64,000 nt of DNA from Acanthosoma haemorrhoidale (taxonomy: Eukaryota; Arthropoda; Insecta; Hemiptera; Acanthosomatidae): contig OV884011.1 in the NCBI GenBank assembly GCA_930367205.1, positions 85,049,474 to 85,113,473 of the forward strand. The letters are read 5' to 3'. The notes below the pieces were generated by a model, which searched no databases, had not been told where the DNA came from, and saw nothing but the letters and a program-made list of their open reading frames with translations. Position numbers and translations under genes: made by a program. Below are positions 1 through 15,300 of this stretch, piece by piece. Every line of letters begins with the position of its first letter. Positions within the stretch are counted from its first letter, which is position 1.

Positions 1-160
1 AGAAAGTAAATAAAACCTTCACACCAGCACCACTATAGTGTCGTTTCCAATAGTGGTTGAGTTATTTTTGTGGTCCTTCTATATATGATTCTTTAATGCC
101 ATTGACTAGAGGTTCAACGAACGAAGACCATACAGCTGGTAATGACACTTGTAGTGTTGC

Positions 161-224
161 CAACCTCCCTCCACTACGTTATATAAGCCGCGAGCACAGC
201 CTCTGAGGCTTCAGTCTGCAAGAG
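161..224 (+). promoter_or_regulatory. Core promoter of IDGF copy 1 (TATA + arthropod initiator)
   Basis: TATATAA lies at 180-186 and the arthropod initiator TCAGT at 211-215, about 30 bp downstream, which is the canonical spacing. The start codon at 225 follows only about 12 bases after the initiator A, so the 5' UTR would be very short. Some 65 bp of this promoter are nearly identical to the promoter of copy 3 at 45692-45753 (a handful of substitutions), which supports it being functional or recently copied. The transcription start is inferred. Confidence 0.75.
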
Positions 225-318
225 ATGCGCTTCTTGTTCTTGTTTCTGTTCGCCGTCGCTCCGACCTTCGGGGCCAGGGTTATCTGCTACTGGAACGGCA
301 AATCCTTCTGGAGAGAAG
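225..318 (+). CDS. Idgf: IDGF copy 1 exon 1 (signal peptide)
   Basis: The exon starts at the first ATG after the initiator and encodes MRFLFLFLFAVAPTFGA, a classic signal peptide, followed by the first beta strand with the Cys of CYWNG. It ends in phase 1 at a GTAAGC donor. It differs from exon 1 of copy 3 at only 2 of 94 positions and from copy 2 at about 10. Confidence 0.9.
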
Positions 319-3300
319 GTAAGCTGAAAAAGATACCAAATTAATCCAATAAAAATCAATGAAATTTCAAATCTTCTATTTGTTTTGACTATATAAATTC
401 TTTTAGAATATGATTTACATTACAATGTAGGTTCGCTATTAGTACAGCGCTTTTCTCAAGCCCTAATACTAGGGTACAATACTTGGCTCTGGAATAAAAA
501 CCACTTGGCACAAAGGAACAACCCAGTTATTCAACAGACGGAGTACAGTTTATCATTCGTTGTTTTTTGGAGGAAGGAATTTTATTCTTGATATATGGTT
601 CAGAGGTTACATCTGAAAACGTTTACCTAACCACATGGGTACTGCATAAAAAAAATTATAACACTCGTTATTTCTTCTCCCTCAAGCAAGAATGTGGATC
701 TGATGTCCAGTTTCTTTTACGAAATTCACAGCTTACAAAACATTTTTTTACAGATAGCTCAGCAAAACATGGAATGTACCTTCATAGATGAGATTGTCGT
801 CGGACCTGTGTCGGCCACTCTAATCTGGTGTATTCTGGTAATCCTGCAATACTGTATCATTATGAACCAACATTTGGAGATTTCACATCGCCATTTGATT
901 ACTAATACTGCCTATTTACTAAACCATATTGAGGCATCAGTAGTATAGCTAACGATAATGTCATGAGCCTATGATTCCTGCCTAGAAAAGCAATTATCTA
1001 CTAGTTGTTCCTATTTGTCTTCATTAACTACCAACATTTGGTTAAACCTATTTTTAGAGCTTCTTCCTTTGGCATCGACAGTAATTTAGTTATATTATAA
1101 TTTTAGCTAACATTCTTAAGTTCATTGGAGGAAAAACAAGATTATTAAAATTACCTCCATCTTTTATATTTCAATGTATAATGTTATCCTTTCATTAAAT
1201 CTTTTGTTTGTGTAAGATCATAAGCTAATGTATAAAATTTAGTTATGTCACAGTATATATAGAATGTAAATTTGTATAATTTTTAATCTATTATATCTCA
1301 CACATCTTGCATACAGCATACATGGATATATTGTTGATTTAATCCAAGAAAAACAGAGGATCTGAAAAAAAATCATTAAAAGTCAATACCTCATTGTGGT
1401 TATCACCTATCCATTAAATACAAACTGATAAATAAGCATAATAAACTAGCACATAAACTATTAGTTTTCATTTATTAATTTATCAACATGAACCAAAATA
1501 TTTAAATGCAAAAGATATATTAATCACCACAATGAATTTTTCACTTCGTAAAATTGACTATCTGCCTGGTGGCAACAGGATTTTGTTTTCCAATTGTATT
1601 TAAACGACTGTGAAAAGCACTGTACGTTATTTTAGGCCAACATGATTTGTTATATATGTTTAAGCATTTCGGTCATTGAAAATGACTTTTTTTTTAAATA
1701 TTAAAAAGTTGTATTTGCTGCCTCCGAACCCGAGGAGATGGGGGTCAGAGAACAACATTTTTGAATTGGAAAAAATCAAAACATAAATCTTAAATAGCTT
1801 CCAAACTATTACTTGAAAAACAAAAGGCTCTTTTCTAGTTTATTTTTTCTTTTATACTTCCAGCTATTTTTTCTTAACAAGCAAACATATCACCGTACTT
1901 AATTATACAGTTGAAAGGTAGAATACGAGTACAGTTCAGATAAATTTCATCCTTTTTACGACCGAAATCGTGTGGAAACAGACAGGATAGACAATTAAAA
2001 GTCTTGACGTCCTGATTAATGATATGTAAATATATGTATTGGGGCTTTAGCTGACTATTGCAGGAAAAGTCACTAAAAGAGTAATTAAAATCGTTTTCTC
2101 AACCGTAACGAAACCATGAGTTATATATCACACTTGTCTTTTTTTGCGGTCATTATCGTAGTATACGTATAGATGAGAGTCAATTGCCGTCCTTGTTCGA
2201 AGGTAAAGAATCCCACTTCTTTCGATAAATATATTAGTTATCCCTAAATGCCGATGCTCTAAACACCTGGACACAAAAAAGTTGCTAAAGAAGTGGGGCA
2301 CAGACAGTATCACCGCTGAAGCCCACGCCGGCCTTGGTGCTAACAAGATAAATGGTCGGAAGGTTCCAAGATGAGTCATATCTAATCCTATCAAGACCTT
2401 TGCTCTTTAAGGACAAAGGCCAGTGGAGGCCAATCGCTGATTGTGCAAATCATTATCATAGTCTTTGTAAATAACAACGACGAAAAAACACAAAACATAA
2501 TGTATTCATTAGGGGGAGAATATTGATAGATAAAAGTAAAAGGGTGCCCTAATGTGCTTGATGGGTACGGTAGTGCCTGAGTTGCTGCAGAACAGGGAAA
2601 AGGGTTATTATTCATCATGTGGGGCCTTATTCATCTGGCTCTCTGAAGGCAAACCACTTAGTTCCACGATAATTCATGTCAGTAAAATAAAAACATAATT
2701 ATACATAATGAACAAAAATAATAAACAGATTTTATAAAACAAAATATAATAATAATTGATTAATCAAGCGTGACGATCTAGCAGTGATCACCTGTAAGCA
2801 CAAGACTGCTATGTTACAACTGAGTCATGTTACATGACCAAGGCTATGAAATGCTTACCATTTAACTGTTTTTTTAGCCAATTTTAAGATTTTCATTTGT
2901 TTTAGCTTTCTCAAAATTCGTCTCTCATAAATTTAAAAGTATAGTATCTTTATTGTTTCTGTGGTGAATTTTCTTTACGGTTCTTTACTATAAGTTACCT
3001 ATTTAAGTCCCTCTAAGAGTTCAGATGTTGTAGATTTAATGACCTAAAATGAATGAAGTAACTTAGGGCCTTGTTTATCTTATTTATTAATCACTTGGCC
3101 AGCCTCTAGGTATTGTTCACCTTCCTGGCCACTTGCTTTACTCTTAACCATTCTTCTGACATTATTCTACTTTCCTTGTTATTTACTTTAGTGCTTGTCT
3201 AGCCTGTTTCACTGCAAATCGCCGGTTTTGTTTAACATTAGAGTGTTAGAGGCCTTGTTAAAAGCTCACGGCAGAAGCTAGTCGAAAACAAATTAGTACG

Positions 3301-6300
3301 TTATCGCCTCAGAAGGGAAAGTTCAGAGCATATTGTTGTTTTTAATTATATATTTTTCTTATTTCTTCATCTTATTTTAATCGGTATTTACGTAATACTT
3401 TCATCTGATCAAAAAATACTGATTGTTTGCAGGTACTGCCAAAGTGACCACCGATGACATCAAAGTTGGGCTCCCATTGTGTACCCACCTCATCTACGGA
3501 TTCGCTGCCATCAACGATGACGACTATCACGTAGAGCCCATCGACTCCAAACTTGACTCAGACAAAGGTAAAGGTCAACAAGAAATCTATAATAGGTCCT
3601 CGTATGCGATTTGCTAAAACAAAATTATCACACCCAGTTTATTCAAAATAAATCTTTGAAACAGCCCAAGTTAACCTCTTCAGACTGGAAAGTTTCCATA
3701 GTAGCGAACATGAAATAATCCAATCATTTGTTTATAATTATGGGGATTTGAAGACGGTTTATTCTTTTGGAATATGTTTTCTAGATGTATCCTGTATACA
3801 AAAAAAATACCCCATAAAAATATCTGCATCATAAATTTAACTATATTTTGCATAATGTAATAAATAAATTAAAGTATCACTATATGAATCACAGCAAAAA
3901 TCCTGTAGTTAATTGTTTTTATATGGATATTTGTTATAAGATAAAAAAATAGATTTACGAAATGATAGATTTGGTTTTCGTGTGTTTTTTTTTTATTCTC
4001 TTGTATCCAGAAATACTGCTTAAGAAAAATTTTTCGATTAGAAAGATAGCTTTAGAAAGTTTAGAAAGTAACTCCGAAAGCAGTTTTATGACGTTTTAAA
4101 GCATTGTCATAATATACTATTTTTATGGTTACATACATTTTCCTGAGGTAAGTCACTTTTGGAACTGTGGAACTAAATAATCAGTCAAATACTAAATTAT
4201 AAACAAGGCTGCGGACCCTCAAGCCAGGATGAGGCCAGCGAGCGGTCAAGGTGAACAGGCTGTTCTCCAACGAAGATTGCCACTTCGAAGCTATAAAAAA
4301 TAAATAGTAACTACTGCCTTATTACCATTGAAGTAGTTGTAAATAATTTTAATAATTTGCTATATTACTAGGAGTACTAAAATATGTTGCGGTCGGTGTA
4401 CAACTTTTGTCTCATAATTTCTTGATTATGTTTGGGCTGGTAAAACTTTATTAAGTGGTCCCCCGCCTCTGAATTCTTATAACAATTTAAATAATTCGAA
4501 CGACAATTATTATACAATGTACGGAATCCTAATTGCCTTAAAATATCTTATATTGCACTTTAAATAGCACGTATGTATGTAAGTACAAATAATTTATAAT
4601 TACGAACTTATTTTTAATTTCTTAGGTAAGGGGCAATGGAAAGCTGTCGCTGGATTGAAGAAAACTCAGCCTGGCCTTTCAATCCTCTTGTCCGTAGGTG
4701 GTTATCAAGACAAGGAAGATGAAGATAAATACTTTGAATTGGTAAATTGCAATATAAATAATTATTTTATTAGTGGAAAACCATTAAATAAATTAATGTT
4801 GGAAAAACGGTTAGGTACGTTTTTGCTGGCATTACCGGCAGTAGCGGTTGGCATTAACTGCTGGCAGTTAAGCAGTTAGGAGACATAGTAGATGACGTCA
4901 CAATCCCTTACTGCCGGAAAGCTCACCACCCCTTGATTTTCCTCAAAGCAATAGTTAACTGCCAGTAGTCACTGCCAACCGCTACCGTGAGCAGTTCCAG
5001 CGAAAACGTGCCTTAATCTGGCCGGCCATAATTGATGGCAATTATTATTAGTTTCACGTTACTACTATTAATTTGAACCAGTGTCTTAAAATACAGTTAA
5101 CCAACTTTTTACCAACGGCTTTACCCGCGAGGAAATCTAACTGCTATATGACTATTTCCATTGCACCCTTATTCAAGTTTAAATTCACTAACCAATTTCT
5201 TGAAGAATTAGCCTGAATATATATTACATAGCTTATGGGATATGTATAAGGAAAATATTAATTTTCAAAATGAGTTCAGTATGAATTTATCTCCAAATAC
5301 AAACAAACGTTCCACATCCGGGTAATTATTCTAATCTTCTATTAGACGAGAAAAATAATAAATTATATCTATTGTGTGAAATCAAATTAATTTTATTCAC
5401 AGGTAATTAAGGTCATAAGAAAAAATATAAATTATAAAGTAAAGTATTTTACAAATTCACTATCATATTGTAGGAGCTCCACACAAGTAGAGCTTCCACT
5501 TGTATATATTCTGTTTAAATTGTCTTTTTCAATTTAAAAACAAATGTCAACACATCTTCAGAAAATTGATTTTGTAGCACCCACCACTAACATTGAGAAT
5601 TCAATGTTCTATTTTGCAGCTGGAAAAACCGAAAAGACGTACTAAATTCATCAACTCAGTCGTCACTCTGCTTCGAGAATACGGTTTTGACGGAATCGAT
5701 CTCGCCTGGCAATTCCCACCCCAGCATGAAAAGTACGAAAAAACATCTGTTGGTAAGTTTTACACTTATTTATTTTAATAAATTACAATAACGTTTTTGT
5801 CAACTTCATTAAATAACTTGGTAACTTACTGTTCAAATTCAAATAACATTTGAATCCAAGGTATTGTCTAAAATCTGCTTTCTTTGGTACCAACTAGTGA
5901 AATTCAGAATAAAGAAGTGTGCATCAGCCAATAACAAATGCATTTAACATGTCACCACGTCTGGAGACACTAATTTTAATACTTTATTTGAAATACCTTT
6001 TTGATAGTTCTTCTGATAATAGGAATTGCCTGCAAATGTGTGTCAATTGTCTTCCAAATGTTAAATCTATATATTAAAATGGATATGTGTGTCTATACAA
6101 CTGAGTAACTCTACTATACCCGGAGCAGTCTATACCAAACTTGGGTCGCACATGACTTACAATCTGGAGAACATATACCCTCAGCAGGTGGGGTTTGGAG
6201 AGTGGGGAGGGCTAAAAATAATAAAAAATTATCGATATTGCTATCGAATTAATAGTTTTCAAGGTCACTGAGATGAATAGTAGTGACCCTCCCGAAGTCC

Positions 6301-9300
6301 ACACTCAATTCAAGCCAGACCTCATCAGTATGGGTGGTGACAAGAGTTAAAAATTAAGTGTCCAAAATGATCTACATTAGTGTAAAATCCATAGTTTTAG
6401 GTGTTGATAAGCTGATTGATGGCTGTCCCCATGGCATTTATGTCCATGCTTAGTGAAATTGAACTGGGTAGCACCTGTGGATTTTTCTAGAAATGAAAAA
6501 AATTCTGCAGAACCATCTGGAATATTTGTGAATTGCCACCACATCGTGTTTTACGTAAAGTGGGGTCTACAATGAGGCGTTGCCGTTGAAAAAACAGGAA
6601 AGTGACAATATTTCCGAAAAGTATATTTTCGATATACTGGTTTGTTCCAAGACCAATAGCTTAGAAAAGAAGGTAGGAGCTAAGCTGTCGCCATTACCAT
6701 CCGGAGCCTTCACAAGACACTGACAGACACTTGTTGAAACTGCTAACGGCAAAGCATTTCCACTCTGCAACAAGAGAAAAACACGAAAGTCTGGCAGCAG
6801 GAAGCGGTAGAGCTTGCAAGCCCCTCATGACAGTAGATCGATTCATGACAGCTTACCTGAAAGCGAGGATGTCAGACTCATTATAGGACATGATTATATC
6901 TAAGCCCACCTGTACCAAACTGTAGTGGTCAATGACACCTACTTACCTTCGATGCCGGTTTGGTTTAGTTCTCATTGTCACCAAGATATACTTGTAGTGC
7001 CAAGCGTAAACGTTTTTCGTTACTCCAGTAAAATTTCATTTTTGGCACTTACCCCCTTCAACGGCAACGGCTCAATTATTTTACTACAGAACCTCAACCC
7101 AACCAGACTTTCCAATGGCACAAAGCTGTTTGTATAGAAAATAGCGGTAATGAAACAGTTTTTGTACCAAGTTCTTCCAACGGATCCCCATTTTAACTTT
7201 AAGAGATTTCGATTTCCAGTAAGACTTACACTTTAAATTTTTGAGTTAAATTATTATTATAGTGAATTTTTAAAAGTTTTCACTTTATTGTCTTCTGCCC
7301 TTAATTACATGTAACTAAAATTATTTCTATTGCAAACTATAAATAGAATTCTTTCCGTTCCTTTCTAATAGTAGATTGTATATATCTATCTTATAGATAA
7401 ATCTATTCACGGGCAAAATGGACAAATTTATTATTATTATCATTCATTAGCAAAGGAAGGTTATTCCAGATAAACTCCAGGAACTGTTGAGCGCATTTTG
7501 AAAATCGATTCACTCTTTAGACTATTCGTTAACAAATAAGCTGAAGGTATCCTCATGCTAATTCGTTTAGGAATTGGGTAGTGAACTTAAACTTGAAAAT
7601 TAGCCTTATTGCGTTAAACCTTCCATGCGGGTAAAAAGCTAATGTCATGTCATCGAAAATGAGCTTTACTTTGGATTCAAATAACTTTTCATGAGTTAAA
7701 TTTCACGTCCTTTTGATAAAAACGGCAATAGCATTTATTATAATACACTGAATAATAAAAGTACTAACAAAATTGTGGAATTGTTGCAAAGGTTCCATCT
7801 TCCACAAAATCACAAAGGCGTTCGGAGCCGGAGTAGATTCCAAGGCGAAGGAGCACATGGACCAGTTCACAACTTTGTGCAGGGAGCTAAAGGCACAAAT
7901 AAGGCCAGATAACAAACTTCTCTCCATTGGTCTCCTTCCTCACGTCAATTCGTCAAGTCAGTCTCAAAATCCTCTACGCTTTTCATTTATTCTAATCCAT
8001 GAACAGTATAATTCTAATGTAAGTTTATCTTTTCAGCTTATTTTGACATAAGGGGTCTCATGCCTAATGTCGATATGGTCAATCTGTGGACAGTAGATTT
8101 CAGGACACCACAGAGATCTCCGGAAAGGGCTGACTATGTTAATCCTCTGGTGTTCCTGTATCCAAGGCTGCCCCATCAGAATGTAGAAGCCATCGTAAAG
8201 CACTGGTTGGACAGTGGTGCTGAGGGTAAGTTAATATTGAGAAACTGTACTGAATTTAATAATTCGTTTATAAAATAAAAGAATATTTACATCAACTATT
8301 TCTTTAAAAAGGTTATGTTTACATAAACTATTTCTTTAAAAAGGTTATGTTTACAAATTCTAATAAATTAATTGACAACTGAGGGTTTTTAGGTCTTCCG
8401 CGGGTTTTCTTCTTCATATTAAACAAAATACAAAGTAAGTTGGTAAAACAAATCAACAATAATTTGATCCAATATCAACGGTAAATACACAATTATACGA
8501 AATTCTTTTTTCTTGTACCAATTACTTCCACTTTAAAATGGCAGGTTCATGTGCTATTAAGGCTAAACACTGAATATGGTATGCTAAACACGTGCTCATC
8601 TCCATCTATCTCACTTCCACATGGTGAATGTACTGGTCTACATTTAATTTGGAGTGTTTCCGAAGCGTGGCCTCCTTCAGTGGCCAACAAAAGTCGGATA
8701 CATTTTTTCTATATTTTCAAATTTCATTCTTCCTAATTAATAACAGATAATTGTTTTTAATTTCAATAGTTATTTATCCTATCCACCAATTAATTTTCAT
8801 ACTTAAATACTATGTAGGAGTGAGTGATAATGCTTCTCATAATATGTATTACTGTGTGTTGACACATGCGTGAAACTTCTGGCAAAATTCTAAATTGTGG
8901 CCAAAATGATCTTTAAATTTTAATTGTATGATCAAAATTTCAACTATTTTACATACAAATAATTACTAATTATATAATCTAACACTTGTCTTTTCTTTCT
9001 TTTATCATATATTCATTGTAATGGGAAAAAATCCTTATAATACCATTAGTTGGACAAGAACAAAACAACTTAAAATTACTCTAAAACTATAATGATAATA
9101 CACCAAGATTGGAAGCTCAAGATTATTTGAAATTATTATGGTTTAAGTATTTTTAGTCGGCTTCTACCTGTCATAAGGTCTGAGTTTACTTAGGAATTGC
9201 GGCTTTCATGTTCTTTGTGTGTAATAGTGGTTAATTATGTGATATACTACGTAGAAAATATTGAAGCACTAAACTGTACTACTTTCGTAACGTTTGTGGT

Positions 9301-12300
9301 GTGTAAAACAAGTACGTAACCCCTTATTTTAAGCGTGGAATCGGCAAGGCTGGTACCTTGACACTTTTTTCCTAGGCCGACCCTGACCGAGGTAAAATAC
9401 CTTCGGGAAACATACCCTAGGGACTATCGTCCATGAGAGAATGACGCACACGAGGATTCCCTCCTAAGGGACCTAACTCACAAGTTCTTTGCAGTAGCCT
9501 CTGTAGGTCATCTGGCGGCGACAATTGAGCTGAAGTCGTCAGAAGAGCCAGTGCTGCCGGTGAGCAGGTGATGATACCCTTGTGGAAGAGTGGTGCGCAT
9601 CCAGAATGATGGCCATGGTTGTGGATAGAAAACAGCCATCCTGGTGAGAGGGGTAATAACATACCGAGGCCATTCTATCCACTTGGACATTGGAGGAAGG
9701 TCCATAAAGGTGTGCACCAAGTCCTACCTACGTGTGGGACTGGGCAGCAAAATGAGCCTTTCATCTCACATTGGTTACCTAGTGGCCTGGTAGAGACCAT
9801 GCTGTGGTATTACGAATCATAAGGCATGCCTCCCAGTCGTGGTCGGCGTGCCTCAAACAGGGTCAGGCGTGCAGGTTAATGCAGGTGCAAAGAACGGCAC
9901 TGCTGCGAGTCATGAGAGCCCCAGTAGACTTGGTCCACCAGGCACAACGCCTCCGAGCTAAGGTGAAGAGAGGACATCTCGAAGAGCCCCCTTCCCTTCA
10001 CAGGATGATTAAAGAAGAGCCTAGGAAGTGAAAGGACCGTCTTAGCGACTGGACTATCGAGGCATGGAATGCCAGGTGAAGGAATACCATGATAGTAAGT
10101 ACACTAAGGAAGAATTTCCCCTCGGGCAAAGGACAGGCTGAGGACAAAGTGGGTCTCTCCTGACTACAGGAGTTCCCAGGTGCTATCGGGCGATGGCGGA
10201 TTTAATTCAAGGTCTACGAGCATTAATGATCAGTGGGCCCCAACTGTCCACATTGCAGGGATAGAGATACCACAGAGCATGTTTGTGCTCACCTTCAAGC
10301 CTTGGAACAAGCAAGAGCAAGGATACTTCGCTCAATTGGCCAGTACAGCTTGGAAGAGCCAGACTTGCCGTTGCTGGTAGACAACGAGAAAAACTATAGG
10401 GCCTTTTTCATCTTTGTTCAGATGTGGAAGGAGCTGCAGGGACCAGGGCCTTTACCATCTCCAGGAGGGCTATGGAGGCTAAGCAGCTGTAATATCGGGG
10501 ATACTCATTAAGAAAGCACTGTTATACCAGGATAGAGTAAAGTCCCTTTGTATATAGAAATAAGTTATTCTTAGGAAAAAAAAATACGAATTAAAAGAAA
10601 TTAATACAATAAAACCGGCTTAAAATAACAAAAGGTGCGCTGTCTAGTGCAACACACCCAATTGCACTGGAATATCCGCACCAGGTGACGAGATACCCCA
10701 TGGTGAGCTAGATCTATAATGAAACCCTGTCTAGGACACGCATTCTGTGGTAGGGGAAAAAAGAAAAAAGGTATAAGTATATTTTATATTTAATAGGTTT
10801 TGCTTTTAAATGTTTCAAAACTTCATTCTATTTTGTAATTTAAATATTGTTTTAAGTTTTTCAAATTAATTAACTGTCAAATTCTTTTTTTAGCCAATAA
10901 ACTGAATTTGGGAATCGGGACCTGGGGTAGAACGTGGAAATTAAACGAAGACTCAGGTTTGTCTGGTTCTCCTCCAGTTGTTGCTGACGGACCAGGGGAT
11001 AAAGGACCACATACCAAGGAAGATGGTATTTATTGCTTTATTATAATACTATAACCTAATCTGAATGAAGATACCGCTTATAACGTTTTTGTGAAAATAT
11101 TCTAGTTATGAAATATTGTTGTTCTCAATTAATCAATGAAATGTGCCTTGATATAATAATAGAAATTCAAATCTTTATTTTTTTTATTTCAGGACTTCTA
11201 GCATATTATGAACTCTGTACTAAACTTGTCAGCCTGACCAATCCGAAAGCTCCAGCAGGTAACTACTTATATTAAATATAGAGAAATTCACTGCATCTTG
11301 CTCTCATGATACCAAATAGCAATATGATTTTGAATTTCCTTAAATCAAAACAATTACTAACCATTAGGTTATTAATAGTTTAAATATAAGTTATTAGCAA
11401 CAATATAGATTATTTCTGATTTTTTTTTTTTTAAATATGAATGATTAAAAATTTTATTTATAACGTGATTTTATTGAATACAATATTTAATTGGGGCATA
11501 GGCTATAAGGAAGGTTTAAATTAACTAAACACTGACCTCCACTTACATAGATTCTGTAAGATGTATGTAGTACTTACTAGATTATATAGACTCTGTTTGG
11601 AGAATTCACACTCCGAAGGACGACATGACGCCGGCTGAAAGCACCAGTTTTAAAACTCATTTAGTCTTTTTAATATTTATATTACCTTGGAAATTAATTT
11701 TAAAAAAAGGAAATATGATGATCAGGATCAATAATTTTGCCCAACTTTCATTCACCAAAGGTATATCCTGCCAGATAGATAAAAAAAGTACTTATTAGAT
11801 ATCCTTAATTAATTATTAGAAACTGTAATGATACCTCCTCTTATTAGGCCCAGCTGCTGGCATGATAGAGCATTAATATGAATAGATGTGCTTGGGAAAT
11901 AATAAAAAACACAATACATGAAGAACCATGAACTACAAAATTTTATTAAATAAAAAAGAAAAGATTATAGATTTAAAAAAATAGCCCAACAACACTTGGG
12001 AATATGCATTATAGATTTAATCATTACTGGTAAAGAATATCACAATGAAAATATTCTTATTACACTAAGCAAAATATTACTATTATTAATTATTATTATT
12101 AATATTACTGTTATTATTAATAAACACCACTATTAAATTTTCTATTTAACAGAACTTGAATATTGTAATTGATTAGCTATAAATATGGCATTGTATTCAC
12201 ATAAATTGACAATGGGCTATGGTACATTACTAATTCATAACTCACTTAGTTTTTAATGATCAACAGCAACATTGATTGCTCTCCTAGGCAGGCTCTAAAT

Positions 12301-15300
12301 CAGCCTCCATCCGGGCTCAATGTATCAATAGACCATCTTCCATCATCAATAGTCCAGCATCACCAACATTCATCCAAGAGGTATCATTTTATCTGCGTCA
12401 AGACAGCAAGTGTTGCGTTGTTTTTCTGCTTAGGATGAAACCGTGAGAAGTGGAGGACCATAGTCCTTTAGCTACCTTTGGAATGTGACTAGTCAATCCG
12501 TTTTTCCCGGGGAATAATTACTAATAAGGATCAGTTTCCAGTGGAAAATGGGTTTTAACTTATTTAAAAACATCTGCAGTTCCTTATAAAAGTTCCTTTA
12601 TTGTTAACATATTTGCAATTTTAACACGTACATTATAATTAAAAAATGTATCCCTTTATGAATATATATTACATAACTTACCTACAGTAATTATTAACGA
12701 AACTACAATTCACAATTAACATAAAATAAAATTCTTCATAAGATATAGAATATATTTCCCCATATTGCAGTAATATCTAAATCGAATTCTGAGAGAAATT
12801 GTCATGTACTGTTTACAACTGCTCAATAATATTACGTTTTTTATATTTTAATTTTATATACTTAAATTTAATCTGAGGTTCTGTTAATATAACAAAGAAT
12901 TCTGGCAAAAGGAATATTGTTTATTAACAAATTGATTCGTGAGTTATTCATATGTTATAAATTTACAACGTTAAAAAATATAAAGTTACAATGTACCTTG
13001 CTATAATATTTACTGGCCAGTTTTACCTAGTTGTGTTCTATGCGTGGTTCTTCTTCGTCTTCGTATCGTCTTTGTCTCGAGCGTGGCTACCTGGTGGCTC
13101 CCACGACGATCGTAACGGACAAGGCCCAACTCCTCTCGTCGGCGGGTCCTAGTGAATGAACGAGCTTACCGGTGTTCTTTCCCTCGTACCTTTCCACTGC
13201 TTTCTTGATCTTTTAACTGGTTGTCCAATGCTAGTTGTTTCCAATATTATTAACTTTTTTTGTTTTGAAGTTAATAAATCCCATATTAAAATATTTATAT
13301 TTAATTATTGATATTATTTATATGATAAATATTAATAGTAGATATAACGGCAACAAAAACGTTCATCCTTTCATAGCCATGAACCACGGATCGTTTTTAC
13401 GTTCTTCTGCACTCGCTAATTTCGAGTTTATATCAAAGGCAGCATCAAAACCCACCACATCAAAATATCACAACAATATATAATCACATTAGAAAGATAT
13501 TTTATTCTAACCTCACAGAGTCTAATAATCTACATACTCAATGTTACAATAGTGGAATAGAAATAAAAACAGTTTATTATTGTGTAATTGGCAATCTAAA
13601 ATAAGACAACTTTACTTGATTGAAGATATATTCAGCTATTGCATTGTTTAAATAAACGTATTTAGTGGTGAACCACTGTACATTAAGTAGTTAATTGACT
13701 TATTTATGCGACGTGTTTTATTATTGATGTAGTCATGTTTATTTATATTAATATCAATTTATTGGTGGTATAATTTTTCATAGATCGTATACTTCGATGA
13801 GAAAAAAAATACATTTCGTTTATCGAGTTCTTAATATGTCTGAATTACTTATAGCTGATTGGGTCGATTTTGTTTTTGTGGTAAATTAGCCAGATGATAT
13901 GTTAAATATATTACATTGAGTTTTCTATCACTGTATCATCTCTTCCTTGTATGAAGGATTTCTCAAACAGAGGAATATGTGATATTTTCTGTTTTTTCCA
14001 GGACTTTTTATGTTAAGATTTCATGGTTCATGATCAAATATTGTTTCCATTACAGGTACGTTGAGGAAAGTGATCGACCCAGAAAGGAAAATGGGTGCCT
14101 ACGGTTTCAGCTTGCCGGACAAGAAGGTCGACGAAGGACTCTGGGTGGGCTACGAAGAACCGGAGACTGCTGGGGCCAAAGCTCACTTCGCCAAGTCCAG
14201 GGGTCTGGGTGGAGTCGCCATTCTTGACCTGGGCCTCGATGACGCGAGGGGAATCTGCGGTTCGGACAAATTCCCGATAACAAGAGCAGCTAAATTTAAC
14301 CTGTAGGTAAGGCTTGTTCGATATCTGGCTAACTTGCACCTTCTGGCTTCAAACTAAAGGGTCTAATAGAATAAATAACAATGTTAATTTATTTAAATAA
14401 ATTTTATCACTGACAACATTCTTCTGTAAGCTCATTAACTCCTTAACTGTGCAAAGCCACTGTAGTGGTTCTAAATGAACCAGCCCATCACTTCGCAGTG
14501 AATGTTAAATGTCCAGCTTAAGCTATGTGGTGCTTGTTGTAATACTTTCTCTTATTCTGAGCTTATATATATATTTCTTCTATTTTGGTGTAAGGTAAAT
14601 TTGTCTTGTAAAAACATTACAGATGAAATAGTATCATAGAAATAGTAACAACATTAAGTTCTCCCATATAATATACAACATACATAATCCTATGTTTAAA
14701 TGTAATTATAACTAACCAAAATACACATTAGCCAGATTGCAATTCTCTCCTTATTACTGAAATAGAACGTTAAAATTAACCAACTATGTTGCAATTATAT
14801 TAATAGAGTCTAATTTAACTATAAAAAATAAATAGCTCTTATTATCTACATTAATGTTGGGAGCTGTGTTTAAAGGAAAAAGTACTGCCTGTCTAGCCAC
14901 AAATAACATGAACCATTAAACCACATGAAATCATCATAAAACTTAACATTAATATATATTTGATATTCTTCAATGCTTTAATACTTCATTGACTACAGTG
15001 CTTCATTGGCTTGTCTAATAAAGTTTAGAAACTAATAAATTATTTATTAAAGATTTGCTTCATAAATGATCTGCTTCTCAAAAAAGTTGTTCTCCTATGA
15101 GGTTTCTGCTCATCGACTCACAAAGAAAAGTTTGGAAGGAGTTAGCTTCAAGGAAGATGCAGGATTGTTTAATCATTTTTTTTCAATTTATCGACATTGA
15201 TAGTGATTGTTTTGAAATAAATAGACACCAACAGGCTACCAAGTGTCGATTTAAAACAATTTATTTTTCTCTGTCTTTGGTATTAAATTAATTAATGTTA

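Noticed and set aside
6567..6850. Possible piggyBac C-terminal Cys-rich segment near 6660-6840
   Set aside because: A few residues fit, but the Cys spacing is wrong and stops intervene.
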